A DNA stretch of 64,000 nucleotides from Azolla caroliniana (lineage: Eukaryota > Polypodiophyta), in assembly GCA_043228905.1 (NCBI GenBank), contig JBHGNT010000014.1, forward strand, positions 17,050,001-17,114,000, in the 5' to 3' direction. The notes under the pieces were generated by a model. It saw only the letters and a list, made by a program, of their open reading frames with translations. It did not search any database and was not told where the DNA came from. Within the stretch, counting starts at the first letter, position 1, and each line of letters starts with the position of its first letter. Below are positions 11,141 through 23,554 of this stretch, piece by piece. The position numbers and the translations under genes are program-made.

Positions 11141-14100
11141 TCTCGAATAAAACCTACGAAAGAAACTGTGTACCCAATGTACAGTATCTATCCCCAACGA
11201 GCGAGTGAGCAAGCGAACATATATATTAGTATCCTCCTCTCGATAAGTTCTTAAAGATGTATGATCCTGAACATCACAAGATGTTCATACAGTAGGTTTT
11301 CGTAACAAACATCACGTCCACAGTAAAATGCAGACCCCATAAATGTGGTGGTTTTAAGATTGTTGTGTTGGAATCAAAGTGTTTGGGGGCAATCAGAGAC
11401 AAAAAACACTAGATGTTAATTAATGCTCTAGCTCCCCTCCATGCAGTACTAGAAAAGAAAAAAGTGAAGCCAACTCACCTGTGCATGACTCTACCAACCA
11501 GCTTACCCCTCGAATCTAACCAACCAGTGGCACAAACAATTCATGACATTTGTATGTAGGTGCATTAACATCCAAAGCGGTCATCAAAAGGATTCATACT
11601 TTTTGGTTTTCTATACCCCCCCCCCCCCCCCTCCCCCACACACACACACACACACACATGGTATGAACTGTAGAGATGAAAGGATGGTGATATGTATCGT
11701 TGACTCGTTTACACTTGCATAGTGAACATTGCTTCATTCAATTTCTTATGCACTTATTGTCTTTATGTTCATTTCATTCTTCATATCAATTTGTTTCTAG
11801 TCATCTTCCAAAAGAATCATTTGTGCCTTTTCTCTAAATAAAAGTTAAGAATAACATCATCATGCTTAAGTTGTCTTCTTTTGCAACTGGCTTCTTGTTT
11901 GTATACTTAGTAAGTAGGCAATTCATGGCAAATAAATCATTTTAATGACCAAGGATATAAGTATTTCATATGCATGACAATGCCCATCTTAGACCAAGTC
12001 ATGCTAAATTCTCCTAGATTTAGTGCTACCTTAGTTAAATATGAAATATTCCCATGTTGGGACAATATAGTTAAAAGGCAAAAGTTATTCACTAGCATTT
12101 GTAAGTAACTTTTTTATGGTTCAACGGATTCGTGCAAAAGTGCATGCTTGGAAAAAGGTTGACTAGCTTGAGTGGTTTAACGTGTCTCATGGAACTTTAG
12201 GATGGAACAACATGACCACTTTGGAGGGAATTTTTCTCATTAAACTACATCTTTCTCAATAACATGGTTCATCATTTTTCTCATTAAAATACATTGATTA
12301 CATTATTAATCGTTGGAATTGATATATTCAAACTTTATACGGTAATCTTGATACTAACCTAACCCTAAGATGAAGTATAGTTTTTTGTGAGATCTCCCAA
12401 GTTTTATTTTTAGGGCAAAGACAAGCGAGTGACTAGTCACATTGAGTATGTGTGGGCATGACTCTTCATAAAATTTTGTGTTGGGAATATCTAGAGAGGC
12501 TTGTTCTTCAAAAACCAATATTGTGAGATATCTTGGCCCTTGGGTTAGTTCATTAGTCATGTCTCATTAAGATCTTTTCATGGTTAAATGAAACTAGATT
12601 GCATGGAGATAGGTATATGTTGTCAATAAATATCGATGCATTTTTGCCATGTGAACGTATTTCTTTCAATGCACTAACCTCGAACATTTACACTTTTATT
12701 ATGTATTTGAATGAGGTGTTATTGTATTTCCCAATGCCATATGGCATTGAATTGTTCCGAACTTCTCTGGATGCTTCTATCATGATTCATGACATTTAAA
12801 ACCACTCATCGATGCAAAAGCATAGCACCACATAGAGAATCGTATTGAAACCTAAAAGTTGTAGACGTTAAAAATGTTTGGGATTATCAAATGCATATGT
12901 TGATGCTTATTTAGCGATTCATGCATACGTTGTGTAAACTTTTGTGGTTAGACATGAGAATATTACATGACTTGTAATGCACAACTATTTTAACTACGTG
13001 TGATTCTTTTCACATATCATCCATTAATGTTACAAATGTAATTGGTAGGGAACTTGTATAACTCACGACACATTGATTGAACTAAAGTGTCATAGTTGGA
13101 GCTAGAAGTGGTGCTCTAGAGAAACGTTAAGTTCAAGCCTCAGGAATCCGACATATTATAGTCTAAAGAGAAATATGGTTTGCATGCCTTGCTAGGTAGA
13201 ATGTGAACATTAGAGCTACATGTGCTGTTTTGGGAAAGCAATAACTAGAATGTCATCAATGTTTTGATAATAAAAAAATTGGTAAGGCTCAAGACTTGTT
13301 CGTGCATGAGGCATCTAATTGTTTAAAAATACACATGTTTCACGTTCTTTGTTCAATAAAATGCAAGTGCCTTAGTTGTTTGACAATTTGGGCATATACA
13401 AAATTTGGACTAATTTAGGTTTAATTTAGTTGAAATTTAGGTTTACTTTGGAATATGTATTTTTGCCATGAATTTGTAGACGTGCTTCTGTGTTGTGCAT
13501 ATTCCATTAGAAATTGATGGCATTTTCATGGAAAACTTTTGAAGGATTTTTCACTCATCTCGATATAATCTTAGTGAAAGATCCCTTTCCAACTCTCAAC
13601 CCCTTGCCAAACCTCCTTACCATAAAATAAAATATTTAGGAAAAGTTGTCGAGCTAGCAATCAATAGGCTTGTAGCTCTTGTTTCTTCTTCTTATTTTAG
13701 CCACACTAACTATGCAAGGATTAATAAACTCGTAACAAAAATGTATTTGTTATAGTTTGTGCTCAATAATTAGGTGATGTTTGACAACTCCATAAAAAAT
13801 TCATGGTAGCTATCATAAAATCAATTCATTTCTCCCAATTGATGTTGAGATTTATTCATCACCTTACTTCAGTATACTATACTACTTTGTCCCTGTCATC
13901 TCTATGTTTTTAAATGGAAAGAGCTGATCTGTGTTATTCACTTATATTGAGCATCTTACCTAACAATAATAAGCTCGTTCCATTTAAATACATGGAGATG
14001 ACAAGGACAAAAACTGTTATAATGTTTACAATATTTGTGGAAGAATTCTTCTCGCCTCAAACTTTTACAACCATTTTCTTAATCCCTTCTTATTGTTGCC

Positions 14101-14180
14101 ATTCAAGACATCTAAATAAGCCTCAATGCCCTTAACAACTTAGTATTTTGGCATTACCTAAAGCTTGGTTTAGACTTAAC
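11141..14180. other. AT-rich intergenic desert
   Basis: I see no gene, element end or structured RNA that I can support. A second C homopolymer followed by a CA repeat lies at about 11,617-11,657. All ORFs are short and lack codon structure. The region may include decayed transposons beyond recognition by eye. Confidence 0.5.
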
Positions 14181-14407
14181 TGATGGAGTTTACCTCCAGA
14201 TATAAGCAAGAAAAAAGAGAGACAGAAACAGAAACTTAAAATACACAGTACACGAGATTTACGTGGAAACTCTAAAATAGGGAAAAACCATGAGGCAACA
14301 AGATTTCACTATGAGACAAAAATATAACAAAGAGAGACAGGTTACAAAGCTCTCAAAATTTCTATCTACCAAACTCAGATCTCATAGGATCCCTTTCTAA
14401 GTGAGAC

Positions 14408-14438
<31 letters not shown>

Positions 14439-14826
14439 AATAAGATATTATTATAATATAATAATAATTAATCGTCCGACTTGTTGACTCAACTGTCTGA
14501 CCCACAAGTCGTTAGTCTGGTCGGTCCGGCTAGCTAATTCCTATTGTCGACTAGTTGGTCTCAACTTCGACTACCGGGTCGGCCCGACTTGTCGACACAA
14601 CTATTCGGCCAAGTCATCTGATCCTCAAGTCTTCACATTTGTTGATCCTGATTCCTCAATAAAGTCGACTCGTTGATTGATCTAGTTGATTCTCCATTGC
14701 CTTCAATCCGATCAAATCAGTCGAACACCAAGTCGACTCGTTGGTCGATCCGGTTGACCGACTAGAATCCGGCTGCCAATTTCTCCCATTAGGAGGGACA
14801 AAGTCCTAACAAAACTCCCCCTTCAC
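14181..14826 (-). mobile_element. Copia LTR remnant with polypurine tract
   Basis: Read on the minus strand, a polypurine tract (reverse complement of 14812-14826) is followed by TGTTAGGACTTTG, the start of an LTR whose + strand end is at 14811. The LTR body contains GAGATTTACGTGGAAAC-like sequence and the GGAGGGAC block seen in the other copia LTRs of this window. The outer boundary near 14,180 is approximate. No gag-pol remains beside it. Confidence 0.6.
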
Positions 14827-14912
14827 AAATTGGCAAATCAAACCTCTTGGCATAGACAAGTTGCGGCAATTTTTGAGTATGCTTGGCTTGCAACACCCTG
14901 ACTTGCCAAACT

Positions 14913-15018
14913 TGAGGGGGAGTGTCACAACATAGTGACATAAAATATATAGTTGATGAGGATTGAGCCTACAACCTCACGTCATCAAGATATCGTGCTC
15001 AACCATTTTGATACGAGC
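14913..15018 (+). mobile_element. Start of a plus-strand LTR with polypurine tract
   Basis: A purine run at 14913-14922 precedes TGTCACAACATAGTGACA (14923-14940), an LTR-like start with 6-bp palindromic arms. Then comes an antisense tRNA-like stretch: reversed B-box-like sequence at 14960-14976 and reversed D-arm-like TGGTTGAGCA at 14996-15005. The fragment is cut off by the plastid-derived sequence that begins at about 15,019. The same order of parts is seen at the start of the E LTR near 32,475. Confidence 0.5.
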
Positions 15019-16536
15019 ATGTATTCGTATATAATTCTGGGTATTCATATACCAGAATTCTTATTAATAATTCATACATTTCATTGCCATTTTCAAATTG
15101 ATTCTAATTTTGTTCAGTTGGTAGAAAATTTAAATTGGATAAACTCTATTAATTTCCATTGGAGTTCAGGTATCGACAAGCTTTCCATGGGTCTCATTCT
15201 ATCAACGGGTTTTGTTACAACTTTGACAACTTCAGCAGCTTGGCCAATAACACGCAATAGAAGACTATTCTATTTCCTAATGTTAGCCATGTATAGTGGC
15301 CAAATCGGATTATTTGCCTCTCGGGATATTTTGCTTTTCTTCCTCATGTGGGACCTCAAACTTATTCCAATCTATTTGCTTTTGTGTTTGTGGGGCAGGA
15401 AGAGATGTTCATATTTAGCTACCAAATTTGTTCTATATACGACTAGTGGTTCCATTTTCCTTTTAATAGTTGCGTTTACTATGGGTTTCTATGGAACAGA
15501 GACACCCCCTTTTGACATTCAAGATTTGACTTATAAATCATATCCTATAACATCCGAAGTCCTTATCTATTTAGGTTTTCTAATAGCTTATGCGGTAAAA
15601 CTACCACTCTTTCCTTTTCATACTTGGTTACTTGACACTCATGGTGAGGCTCATTACAGTACATGTATGTTACTCGCTAGGATATTACTCAAAATGTGAG
15701 GGTACGGATTGGTCCGAATAAACCTAAGGATACTGACCCACGCACACTCCATCTACAACTCATGGTTAGTTTTGTTGGAAGTGGCCCAGATCGTATACAC
15801 CTCTATTATTTCCATCAATCAACGTAATCTCAAGAGGACAATACCATTTTCTTCAATCTCCCACATGGGCTTTGTAACAATCGGAATAGGCTCTTCAACA
15901 AACATGGGTATTAATGGAGCAATGTAACAAATGATTTCCCATGGTTTGATAGGTGCAACCCTTTTCTTTCTCGCAGGGACTCTATACGATCAAACTCGTA
16001 CTCTTTTTTTGGATCAACTAGGAGGAACGGAAATTCAAATGCCTAGACTATTTATAATGTTTTCTATCTTTTCGTTTGCATCTTTAGCATTACCAGGAAT
16101 GAGTGGGTTCGCATAAGAATCATTAGTATTCTCGGGAGTTGTCACTAACAAGCAATATTCATTCTTATTCAAAGTCGGAATAACTGTAGTAGAAGTTGTT
16201 GGTACAACATTAACCCCCATCTATCCATTATCTATGGTACATCGAACCTTTTATGGGTACAAACTGTCAGGAACGCATGCTCCCTTTCCACACTCTCGGC
16301 CACAACCGAGTCTAAAATCGAACACAGAAAATGGATAATGAAACGCACGACACAAAGGAGAGAAGAGTACACAGGATGTTTAACGTGGAAAACCCTGAGA
16401 GGGAAAAACCACGGGAGTCCACAGACTCCAAACTATCACTATATCACAATGATTACAACAGTGAGCTCACGGAGGCAACGACCTCATGCTCACGATCTTC
16501 GCCACAGGCGGCGGTTACAACAGAGGCAACAACCTC

Positions 16537-16578
<42 letters not shown>

Positions 16579-17195
16579 CACTGTTACACGTTCTCTAGTC
16601 TTGCACCAACAAGAATGACCACTACATAATCAGTTTACCCTAAGTCATATTTATACTAATATGACTTCTCGGCTATTTACAAATATAGTCCCGATGGACT
16701 CTCAGAAACATATTTACAAATATGTCCCTTCATCTAGTGAGCACTTCTCACCGGGTCTTCACCATCCGGCTCTTGCCGGGTACTCGTCATCCGGTTCTCA
16801 CCGGGTCCTCTGTAGCCGGGTACTCGTCATCCGGCGCTTGCCGGGTACACCACATCCGGTTCTCATCGGGTCTTCCGTTGCCGGGTGCTTGTCATCCGGT
16901 TCTCACCGGGTCTTCCGTAACCAGGTACTCGTCATCCGGCACTTGCCAAGTACACCACATCCGGTTTTGGCCTCGACCTATCGGCCTCGGCCGAGTTTGC
17001 TCATAAGTATTGTTCTTCTCATTTCCCATCTGGAGGGACTTGTTTCCTAACACAAACAATCCGACAAATTAGATCCGTATCTAACCGATTCTGGACCTAG
17101 AGAACTATTTACTTCAGTTTGTCTTTTCCTACCTATACTAGGTATCGGTCTATACCCAAACATGGTTCTGAGTTTATGGAACAATGACGTACTTT
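15019..17195 (+). pseudogene. ndhD: Plastid-derived ndhD pseudogene, split by a solo LTR
   Basis: The translation follows plastid NdhD, a proton-pumping membrane subunit of the NAD(P)H dehydrogenase-like complex, from about residue 38 to the C-terminus. Landmarks are [59 protein letters not shown] and, after the insertion, DSGPRELF. The first 37 or so residues are missing. The frame stays the same from 15,019 to at least 16,116, broken only by TGA at 15697-15699 and TAA at 15925-15927 and 16114-16116. A copia solo LTR occupies 16265-17052. Many residues differ from the plastid family, so this is an old transfer, or one that passed through another genome. The neighbouring plastid gene psaC is absent. 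Confidence 0.9.
16265..17052 (-). mobile_element. Copia solo LTR, 788 bp, TSD CAAAC
   Basis: The insert begins TGTCAGGAACGC and ends GGAGGGACTTGTTTCCTAACA. It is flanked by perfect 5-bp duplications CAAAC at 16260-16264 and 17053-17057, and no coding sequence lies between. In reverse orientation it aligns in block order with the C1 LTR: VNTR of CCGG-rich units, paired AAATATG/TAAATAG segments, GACTTAGGG-type sequence, GA/CT microsatellite, GCGGCGG block and TTTTCC-ACGT region. It therefore arose by LTR-LTR recombination of an older member of that family. Confidence 0.93.
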
Positions 17196-17255
17196 AAAAT
17201 TTGTCTTTACATTCCTTTTCATTGTGAAATGATGGATGTATAGGTGCACAAAAAG

Positions 17256-17291
<36 letters not shown>

Positions 17292-17545
17292 CCTTTTTTC
17301 ATTTAGATCTTATAAATGATATTTTTTTGTCTAAAACTCTTGTTGATTGGTTAATGCCAAAGTTTTGCAGATTTTCTGGTATTTGGGGAACACTCAAAAG
17401 GTAACCCCCCTACTTACCTCCTGATAGATGATATTATCAACTGTACTCATAATTCCAGAGAAGGATGGAGGAAAGTAAAAGAAATTGACCAAATAAGGAA
17501 AAAGATGAGATAATAAGAATCATACTATCTGTTCGTTTCTACCGG
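17196..17545. other. Non-coding flank between ndhD remnant and element D
   Basis: AT-rich sequence with an AT dinucleotide run at about 17,261-17,289. It may be flanking nuclear DNA or decayed plastid DNA; I recognise nothing further. It ends with CCGG at 17542-17545, the left target duplication of element D. Confidence 0.5.
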
Positions 17546-17651
17546 TGTCTTGAAGAAAACCGGCCTTAGGTGGAATCGATGAAAAAGGCGCGTGAACCGG
17601 CCCTTACGCGCGGGCACAAGTATTGATAAGGAGTACATAATTAGGAATAGG
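17546..17651 (+). repeat. Element D 5' LTR, segment 1
   Basis: This matches the first 106 bp of the D 3' LTR from 62142. It ends with ATAGG (17647-17651), the left target duplication of C1; the uninterrupted version of the site is readable at about 62,242-62,254. Confidence 0.93.
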
Positions 17652-18242
17652 TGTTGGGAGACAGGTCCCTCCGGATGGGATAGGAGAAGAACAGACCCGG
17701 TGAGGATCAGATGAGGAGTACCCGGCTACGGAGAGCCGGATGGTGCAGACCCGGTGAGGAATGCTCACCGGATGAAGGGACATATTCGTAAATATGTTTC
17801 TGAGAGGCCATCGAGGCTATATTTGTAAATAGCCGAAAAGTCATATTAATATAAATATGACTTAGGGCAAACTTTTAGTAACTACTGTTGTTGTCATATT
17901 CTTGTTGGTGCAAGAAAAGAGAGAGCGTGTAACAGTGTACAGAGAGAGAGAGAGAGAGAGAGAGAAAGAGGTCGTTGCCTTGGTTGTAACCGCCGCCTGT
18001 GGCGAGGATCGTGAGCATGAGGTCGTTGCCTCCGTGAACTCATTGTTGTACATTCTAACATAGTGATAGTTTGCAGCATGTGGGCTGCCGTGGTTTTTTC
18101 CCTTAGTTTGGGTTTTTCCACGTAAACATCCTGCGTACTCGTCTCTTCTTCGTGTCGTACATTTATTTCCCGTTTTCTGTGTATGATTCTAAGCTCGGTT
18201 GTGGCCGAGCGTTGCACATAAGGAGCGTTGCGGTTCCCGTCA
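17652..18242 (+). repeat. C1 5' LTR, 591 bp
   Basis: It begins TGTTGGGAGACAGG and ends GGTTCCCGTCA. It has one copy of the 54-bp VNTR unit (17692-17745) and a GA microsatellite at about 17,940-17,965. Confidence 0.95.
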
Positions 18243-18244
18243 AG

Positions 18245-18256
18245 TGGTATTAGGGC
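18245..18256 (+). other. C1 primer binding site (mutated)
   Basis: TGGTATTAGGGC corresponds to TGGTATCAGAGC, complementary to the 3' end of initiator methionine tRNA. It carries two transitions, one of them CAG to TAG. The gag start lies 15 nt downstream. Confidence 0.85.
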
Positions 18257-18271
18257 GAAACAACACAGAAA

Positions 18272-21200
18272 ATGGACGAATCGTTTGGCGGCATGTTCAA
18301 GCTCACCAGCTCCAACTATTCGGTATGGAAGTCGAAGATGAGGGACATGCTCGTGGTTAAAGATCTTTGGTTGCCGGTTCAGTTTGGGAACAAGAGACCG
18401 GACAAAATCGATGCCACGATATGGGAGGTGATGCACATGAAGACAACGGCTTATATACGATGCTTCATCGACATGAGCCTATACAACAACTTCAATGAAG
18501 AGAGCAAGGCTCATGAGCTCTGGGAGAAGATCGACATTATGTTTCAAAACAAAAATGCTGTTAATCAGGTTTCGGTGTTCCGGAAGCTAGTAAGACTCCG
18601 GTACCAAGATGGCTCCAGCATGGCGGAGCACATGAATGCCTTCCAGGGGCTGATCCACTAGGCAACTTCATTGGAAGTACCTCTCGCCGATGAGGTACTT
18701 GCGCTACTCTTGCTCGGTTCCCTCCCGGATAGCTGGGAGACGTTGGTTGTCACTTTGGGCAACGCCGGGCCGGAAGGAAAGTGGTTATCCCTAGCAAGAG
18801 TAAAGTCGAGCTTGCTAGATGAGGAGGCGTGTCGGAAAGACAAAGATACGAGCTCCGACTCCAAAGCACTCCTTACCGAATCGGAACGCGGAAGACATAG
18901 AAACCGTAGTCCCCAGAACCGGGAGAAGTCGGGGACACGGTCAAAGTCAAGGGGGAGACCTACTTGCTTCTATTGCGGCAAGCTGGGACACTTCCAGAAG
19001 AACTGTCGGCATTTCCGGAAAGACAAGGAAACCAACGGTACCGATTCGAAGCGGACACCGGAACGGACCGGTAAAGACCGGAGGGGGCCGGACCGGAAGG
19101 GGACGACGACAATCGCGGCAAGTGAAGAAGAGTTGATGCTCATCACCGAGGAGAGTGAGATAAACCTTGCCGGCGACGAGATGACCTGGGTGGTAGACTC
19201 CGGAGCGTCGTTCCACCTTACCCCGGACCGGAAATGCTTCTCATTCTACGCAGCCGGTGATCACGGCTGTGTCCGGATGGGGAATGAAGGTACATGCCAA
19301 ATTGTCGGCATGGGAGACCTGTGGCTGTCAACACCAACCGGATGCAAGTTGCTGCTGAAGGATGTCCGACACGTTCCGGAGGTTCGTCTGAACCTGATAT
19401 CAGCCGGTCGGCTAGATGATGAAGGCTACACGGGTAGCATCCGGAACGGTGTCATGAAGTTCAGCAAAGGGAGCCTGATTGTGGCTCGGGCCCGGAAGGT
19501 CAACACACTGTACCTGATGAATGCCCGATTATGTCCGGAAGAAGTGAACGTGGCATCTGACACTCCCGGTGAGCTGTGGCACAAGAGGCTGTGTCATATG
19601 AGCGAGAAGGGGATGAAGAGGCTTGCAGACGACAACCTCATTCCAGTGAAGAACGTGCACTTGGAGAAGTGCACTGATTGTCTGGCCGGTAAGCAAAACC
19701 GGACCTCCTTCCGACCAAGGTCACCGATGAGACGCAATGCACCACTGGAGTTGGTGCATACTGATGTGTGTCAAGTAGACACGAAGTCACATGCCGGAGC
19801 GCAGTACTTCGTGACGTTCATAGATGACCACAACCGGAAGCTGTGGGCCACACCGTTGAAGACGAAGGATCAGGTGCTATCCGTCTTCAAAGAGCTCCAC
19901 GTGAGAGTGGAAAGAGAAACTGGCCGGAAGCTGAAGGCGGTTCGAGCAGATAATGGAGGAGAATACCGGGGGCAGTTCGAGGAGTACTGCCGCTCGAAGG
20001 GAATCCGGCTCGAATTTACCGTGCCGAAGACGCCGAAACTAAACGGACTGGCCGAGAGGATGAACCAAACCATAATGGAGAGGGTCCGGAGTATGCTGGC
20101 GCATGCAAAACTACCCAAGAAGTTTTGGGCTGAGGCATTTTCGACGGCGACATATGTGATAAATAGATCACCCTCAGTACCCTTGGACGGAGACACGCCA
20201 CAGAGAGTGTGGATTGGTAAGGAAGTATCCTACCGGCATCTGAAGGTGTTTGGGTGTCTCGCGTACGTGCATGCAGCTAAGGACCGGAGAGGAAAGTTAG
20301 ATCCAAAGACCCGACCATGCATATTCCTCGGTTATGGTGACGATGAGTTCGACTACCGAGTGTGGGACTTGGTCGACAAGAAGGTATTCCGGAGTAGAGA
20401 TATTATCTTCATGGAGGATAAGATGCTCGCCGACTGGGAGTCAGAGAAGAAGATAATGAACTCCGAGTCGACCGGTAAGGATAAACTCTACAATGAACAG
20501 ACCCAAATGGCAAGAGACCGGTTAGCACTCGAGGAGCCAGCCGGTTACGGTGAGGATATCGAACCGGCAGAAGAAGAAGTAGAGGAAGCTGAAACCGGAA
20601 CCGGCCAAGACCCCGAAACATATTCGGATGAAGAGCAAATGGAGGAGCCGGTTACCGAAGCCCGAAGACGGAGATATCCTCTCAGAGAGAGAAGGGCGCC
20701 CCAGAGATTTCCGGATGCAGAGCATGTTCTGCTGACCGATGAGGGGGAGCCAGAAAGCTTCGAAGAAGCGAAGGATGACACCCACAGCCGCAAATGGTTA
20801 AGTGCCATGTAGGATGAGATGGATTCCCTGCATGAGAACCATACGTACGAATTGGTGGAGTTGCCGAAAGGAAAGCGGGCACTCCGAAACAAGTGGGTGT
20901 ACAAGTTGAAACCGGGAGATGCCGGCAACCCCTAGAGATACAAAGCCAGGATCGTGGTGAAGGGGTTCCAGCAGAAAAAGGGCGTGGACTTTGACGAGAT
21001 ATTTGCCCCGGTAGTAAAGATGACCTCCATCCGGACGGTGCTGAGTATAGTGGCAAGCATGGACCTCGAGGTAGAATAGCTGGACGTGAAGACGACATTC
21101 CTTCACGGCGACCTTGAAGAGGAGATCTACATGCAGCAACCAGAGGGATTTGTGGAGAAAGGGAAGGAGCACCTGGTATGCCGGTTGAAGAAGAGCCTCT

Positions 21201-22318
21201 ACGGGTTGAAGCAGGCCCCCCGGCAATGGTACCGGAAGTTCGACTCCTTCATGACCGATCAAGGGTACCACAAGACGCAGGCCGATCACTGCGTGTTTGT
21301 GAAGAACTTCGAAGGAGGTGATTTCCTGATACTCCTTCTGTACGTGGACGACATGTTGATCGTCGGACGGGACCAAGCCAAAATACGGATGCTGAAGAAG
21401 GCTCTCAACCGGACCTTCTCAATGAAAGACTTGTGTCCGGCAAGACAGATGCTGGGGATGCATATTATTCGAAACCGGTCAGCGAAGCAATTATGGTTGT
21501 CACAGGAGAAGTACGTGACAAAGGTGCTTCACCGGTTCAACATGTCAGATGTGAAACCGGTCGGATAGACACTTCCGGCAAACTGCAGGTTATCTGGTAA
21601 GCAAAGCCCGAAGACGAAAGCAGAGAAGGCGGATATGATGAAGATTCCATATGCCTCTGCCGTCGGGAGCTTAATGTACGCAATGGTTTGTACCCGACCG
21701 GATATAGGATACGCAGTCGGAGTGGTGAGCCGGTTCAGGAGCAATCTCAGCAAGGAGCACTAGAACGCGGTCAAATGGATACTCCGGTATTTGAAGGGCA
21801 CTTCAAATATGTGTCTCCGATTCGGCTCCGAAAAACCTCAACTGGACGGTTTCACCGATTCGGACATGTCGGCTGATGTGGATACCAACCGGTCTACATC
21901 CGGGTATGTAATGACATATGCAGGGGGAGTTGTTTCGTGGCAGTCGAGGCTGCAGAAGATGGTTGCATTGTCAACCACGGAGGCGGAGTACATGGCAGCT
22001 GTGGAAGCCGGCAAGGAAATATTATGGATGAAGGACTTCATCGGAGAGCTCGGTATCCGGCAAGAGGAATACCGGCTCTATTGTGACAGTCAAAGTGCGA
22101 TCCACCTTGCTAAGAATGCGGCCTATCATTCCCGGACGAAGCATATCCAGCGAAGATATCACTGGATCCGGGAAAGAGTAGATGACCAAGAGTTCGCACT
22201 GACGAAGATCCACACGGCCGAGAACGGGTCAGACATGCTGACCAAAGTGCTGATACCCGACAAGCTGGATGCATGCTGGAAGAGGATCGGACTAGTAAGA
22301 CACCCCATGCCGGAGTGA
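18272..22318 (+). pseudogene. C1 copia gag-pol, six TAG stops
   Basis: One frame of 1,349 codons runs from ATG at 18272 to TGA at 22316-22318 without a frameshift. In order it encodes Gag with a CCHC knuckle (CFYCGKLGHFQKNC), an aspartic protease (VVDSGAS), an integrase core (FVTFIDDH, RADNGGEYRG, NGLAERMN), reverse transcriptase (LLYVDDMLIVG) and RNase H (STTEAEYMA). Stops, all TAG, are at 18659-18661, 20810-20812, about 20,936, about 21,077, 21566-21568 and about 21,767. Against C2, at least three are explained by one transition at a CAG or CTGG site. Confidence 0.95.
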
Positions 22319-22328
22319 AGGGGGAGTT

Positions 22329-23021
22329 TGTTGGGAGACAGGTCCCTCCGGATGGGATAGGAGAAGAACAGACCTAGTGAGGACCGGATGAGGAGTACTC
22401 GGCTACGGAGAGCCAGATGGTGCAGACCCGGTGAAGACCGGATGAGGAATACCCGACTACGGAGAGCCGGATGGTGCAGACCCGGTGAGGACCGGATGAG
22501 GAGTACCCGGCTACGGAGAGCTGGATGGTGCAGACCCGGTGAGGAATGCTCATCGGATGAAGGGACATATTCGTAAATATGTTTTTGAGAGGCCATCGAG
22601 GCTATATTTGTAAATAGCCGAAAAGTCATATTAGTATAAATATGACTTAGGGCAAACTTTTAGTAACTACTGTTGTTGTCATATTCTTGTTGGTGCAAGA
22701 AAAGAGAGAGCGTGTAACAGTGTACAGAGAGAGAGAGAGAGAGAAAGAGGTCGTTGCCTCAGTTGTAACCGCCGCCTGTGGCGAGGATCGTGAGCACGAG
22801 GTCGTTGCCTCCGTGAACTCATTGTTGTACATTCTAACATAGTGATAGTTTGCAGCATGTGGGCTGCCGTGATTTTTTCCCTTAGTATGGGTTTTTCCAC
22901 GTAAACATCCTGCGTACTCGTCTCTTCTTCGTGTCGTACATTTATTTCCCGTTTTCTGTGTATGATTCTAAGCTCAGTTGTGGCCGAGCGTTGCGCATAA
23001 GGAGCGTTGCGGTTCCCGTCA
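22329..23021 (+). repeat. C1 3' LTR, 693 bp
   Basis: It follows the polypurine tract AGGGGGAGTTT and ends GGTTCCCGTCA at 23021. Apart from three VNTR units and a shorter GA run, it matches the 5' LTR closely. Confidence 0.95.
22369..22530 (+). repeat. 54-bp VNTR, three copies in the C1 3' LTR
   Basis: Three consecutive 54-bp units start CAGACC at 22369, 22423 and 22477 and contain GAGGA-TACCCGGCTACGGAGAG. The 5' LTR has one unit (17692-17745). Related CCGG-rich units occur in the solo LTR at 16,745-16,975. Confidence 0.93.
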
Positions 23022-23546
23022 ATAGGTAGGCTGATGAAAATATCCTAGGAAGATTATATTAATAGGCTAGTGAATCGACGCGGATCTCTGTCCGAAGGGA
23101 CAGAGAATAAAAGCGATGTGACCAGGGTGTAACGGTTCCTCCCCGGCGGCCTATAAAAGGGAAGGGGAGAAGACTGAGAGAATATCGTGTTTTGGCTAGG
23201 ACGAGGTGCTGTCGGACTGGGAACCGAGCTCTCTCCTCCTCTATCCTTGTTCTCTGCAGGATTTCTGAGTTGGTCGCCTCTGCTTCGAGGAAAGCCCGTG
23301 TGGCTTCTGGCAAAGGCTCTATTGTGTGTGTGTGCGCATGGAGGCGTGATTGTCTGGGTTGGGTCTGTCGCCGGCTATCCGGCTGTAACCTTACAAACAG
23401 TGTAACCTTTACTGTTATCGTAATCAAATCTCTTGTCTTCTCTTTCTCTCTGCGTTTCTGCGAGTCTTTCTTTTACGCGAATGTGCATCTTGTTCCGATA
23501 CACATAGTGGTTCATTTAGCCAGCAAGCGTTGTTAGTTGCAAACGG
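23022..23546 (+). repeat. Element D 5' LTR, segment 2 (contains TATA box)
   Basis: It resumes the D LTR after C1, starting with the second ATAGG copy, and matches 62,247-62,410 except for about 357 bp absent from the right LTR. A TATA box (CTATAAAAGG, 23151-23160) marks the promoter. It ends with ACGG (23543-23546), the left target duplication of H. Confidence 0.9.
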
Positions 23547-23554
23547 TGTTGCGG

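Larger units (their letters stand above)
17652..23021 (+). mobile_element. Ty1/copia element C1, nested in the D 5' LTR
   Basis: The element is complete at both ends: 5' LTR 17652-18242, PBS, one gag-pol frame, polypurine tract 22318-22328 and 3' LTR 22329-23021. Perfect 5-bp duplications ATAGG flank it at 17647-17651 and 23022-23026. The two LTRs differ in length by 102 bp, explained by VNTR and microsatellite changes. Its protein is close to that of C2, but it is inactivated by six in-frame TAG codons. Confidence 0.95.

Noticed and set aside
13082-13150. Possible tRNA near a GTTCAAGCC B-box-like string
   Set aside because: No matching A box or cloverleaf pairing could be drawn.
15697-16116. 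ndhD stops as sites of U-to-C RNA editing
   Set aside because: Editing would need stops standing for Gln or Arg codons. Family residues there appear to be Gly, Leu and Ala, so the changes are transversions or complex, and the N-terminus is missing.
20545-21376. Long minus-strand ORFs opposite C1 gag-pol, and similar ones opposite G1-G3
   Set aside because: They are antisense shadows of GC-rich pol frames, with no domain motifs.
18272-22318. TAG as a recoded sense codon, given that all C1 stops are TAG
   Set aside because: The closely related C2 has sense codons (CAG, TGG and others) at these places and an ordinary stop. TGA stops also occur in G2 and G3, and the changes fit C to T decay.
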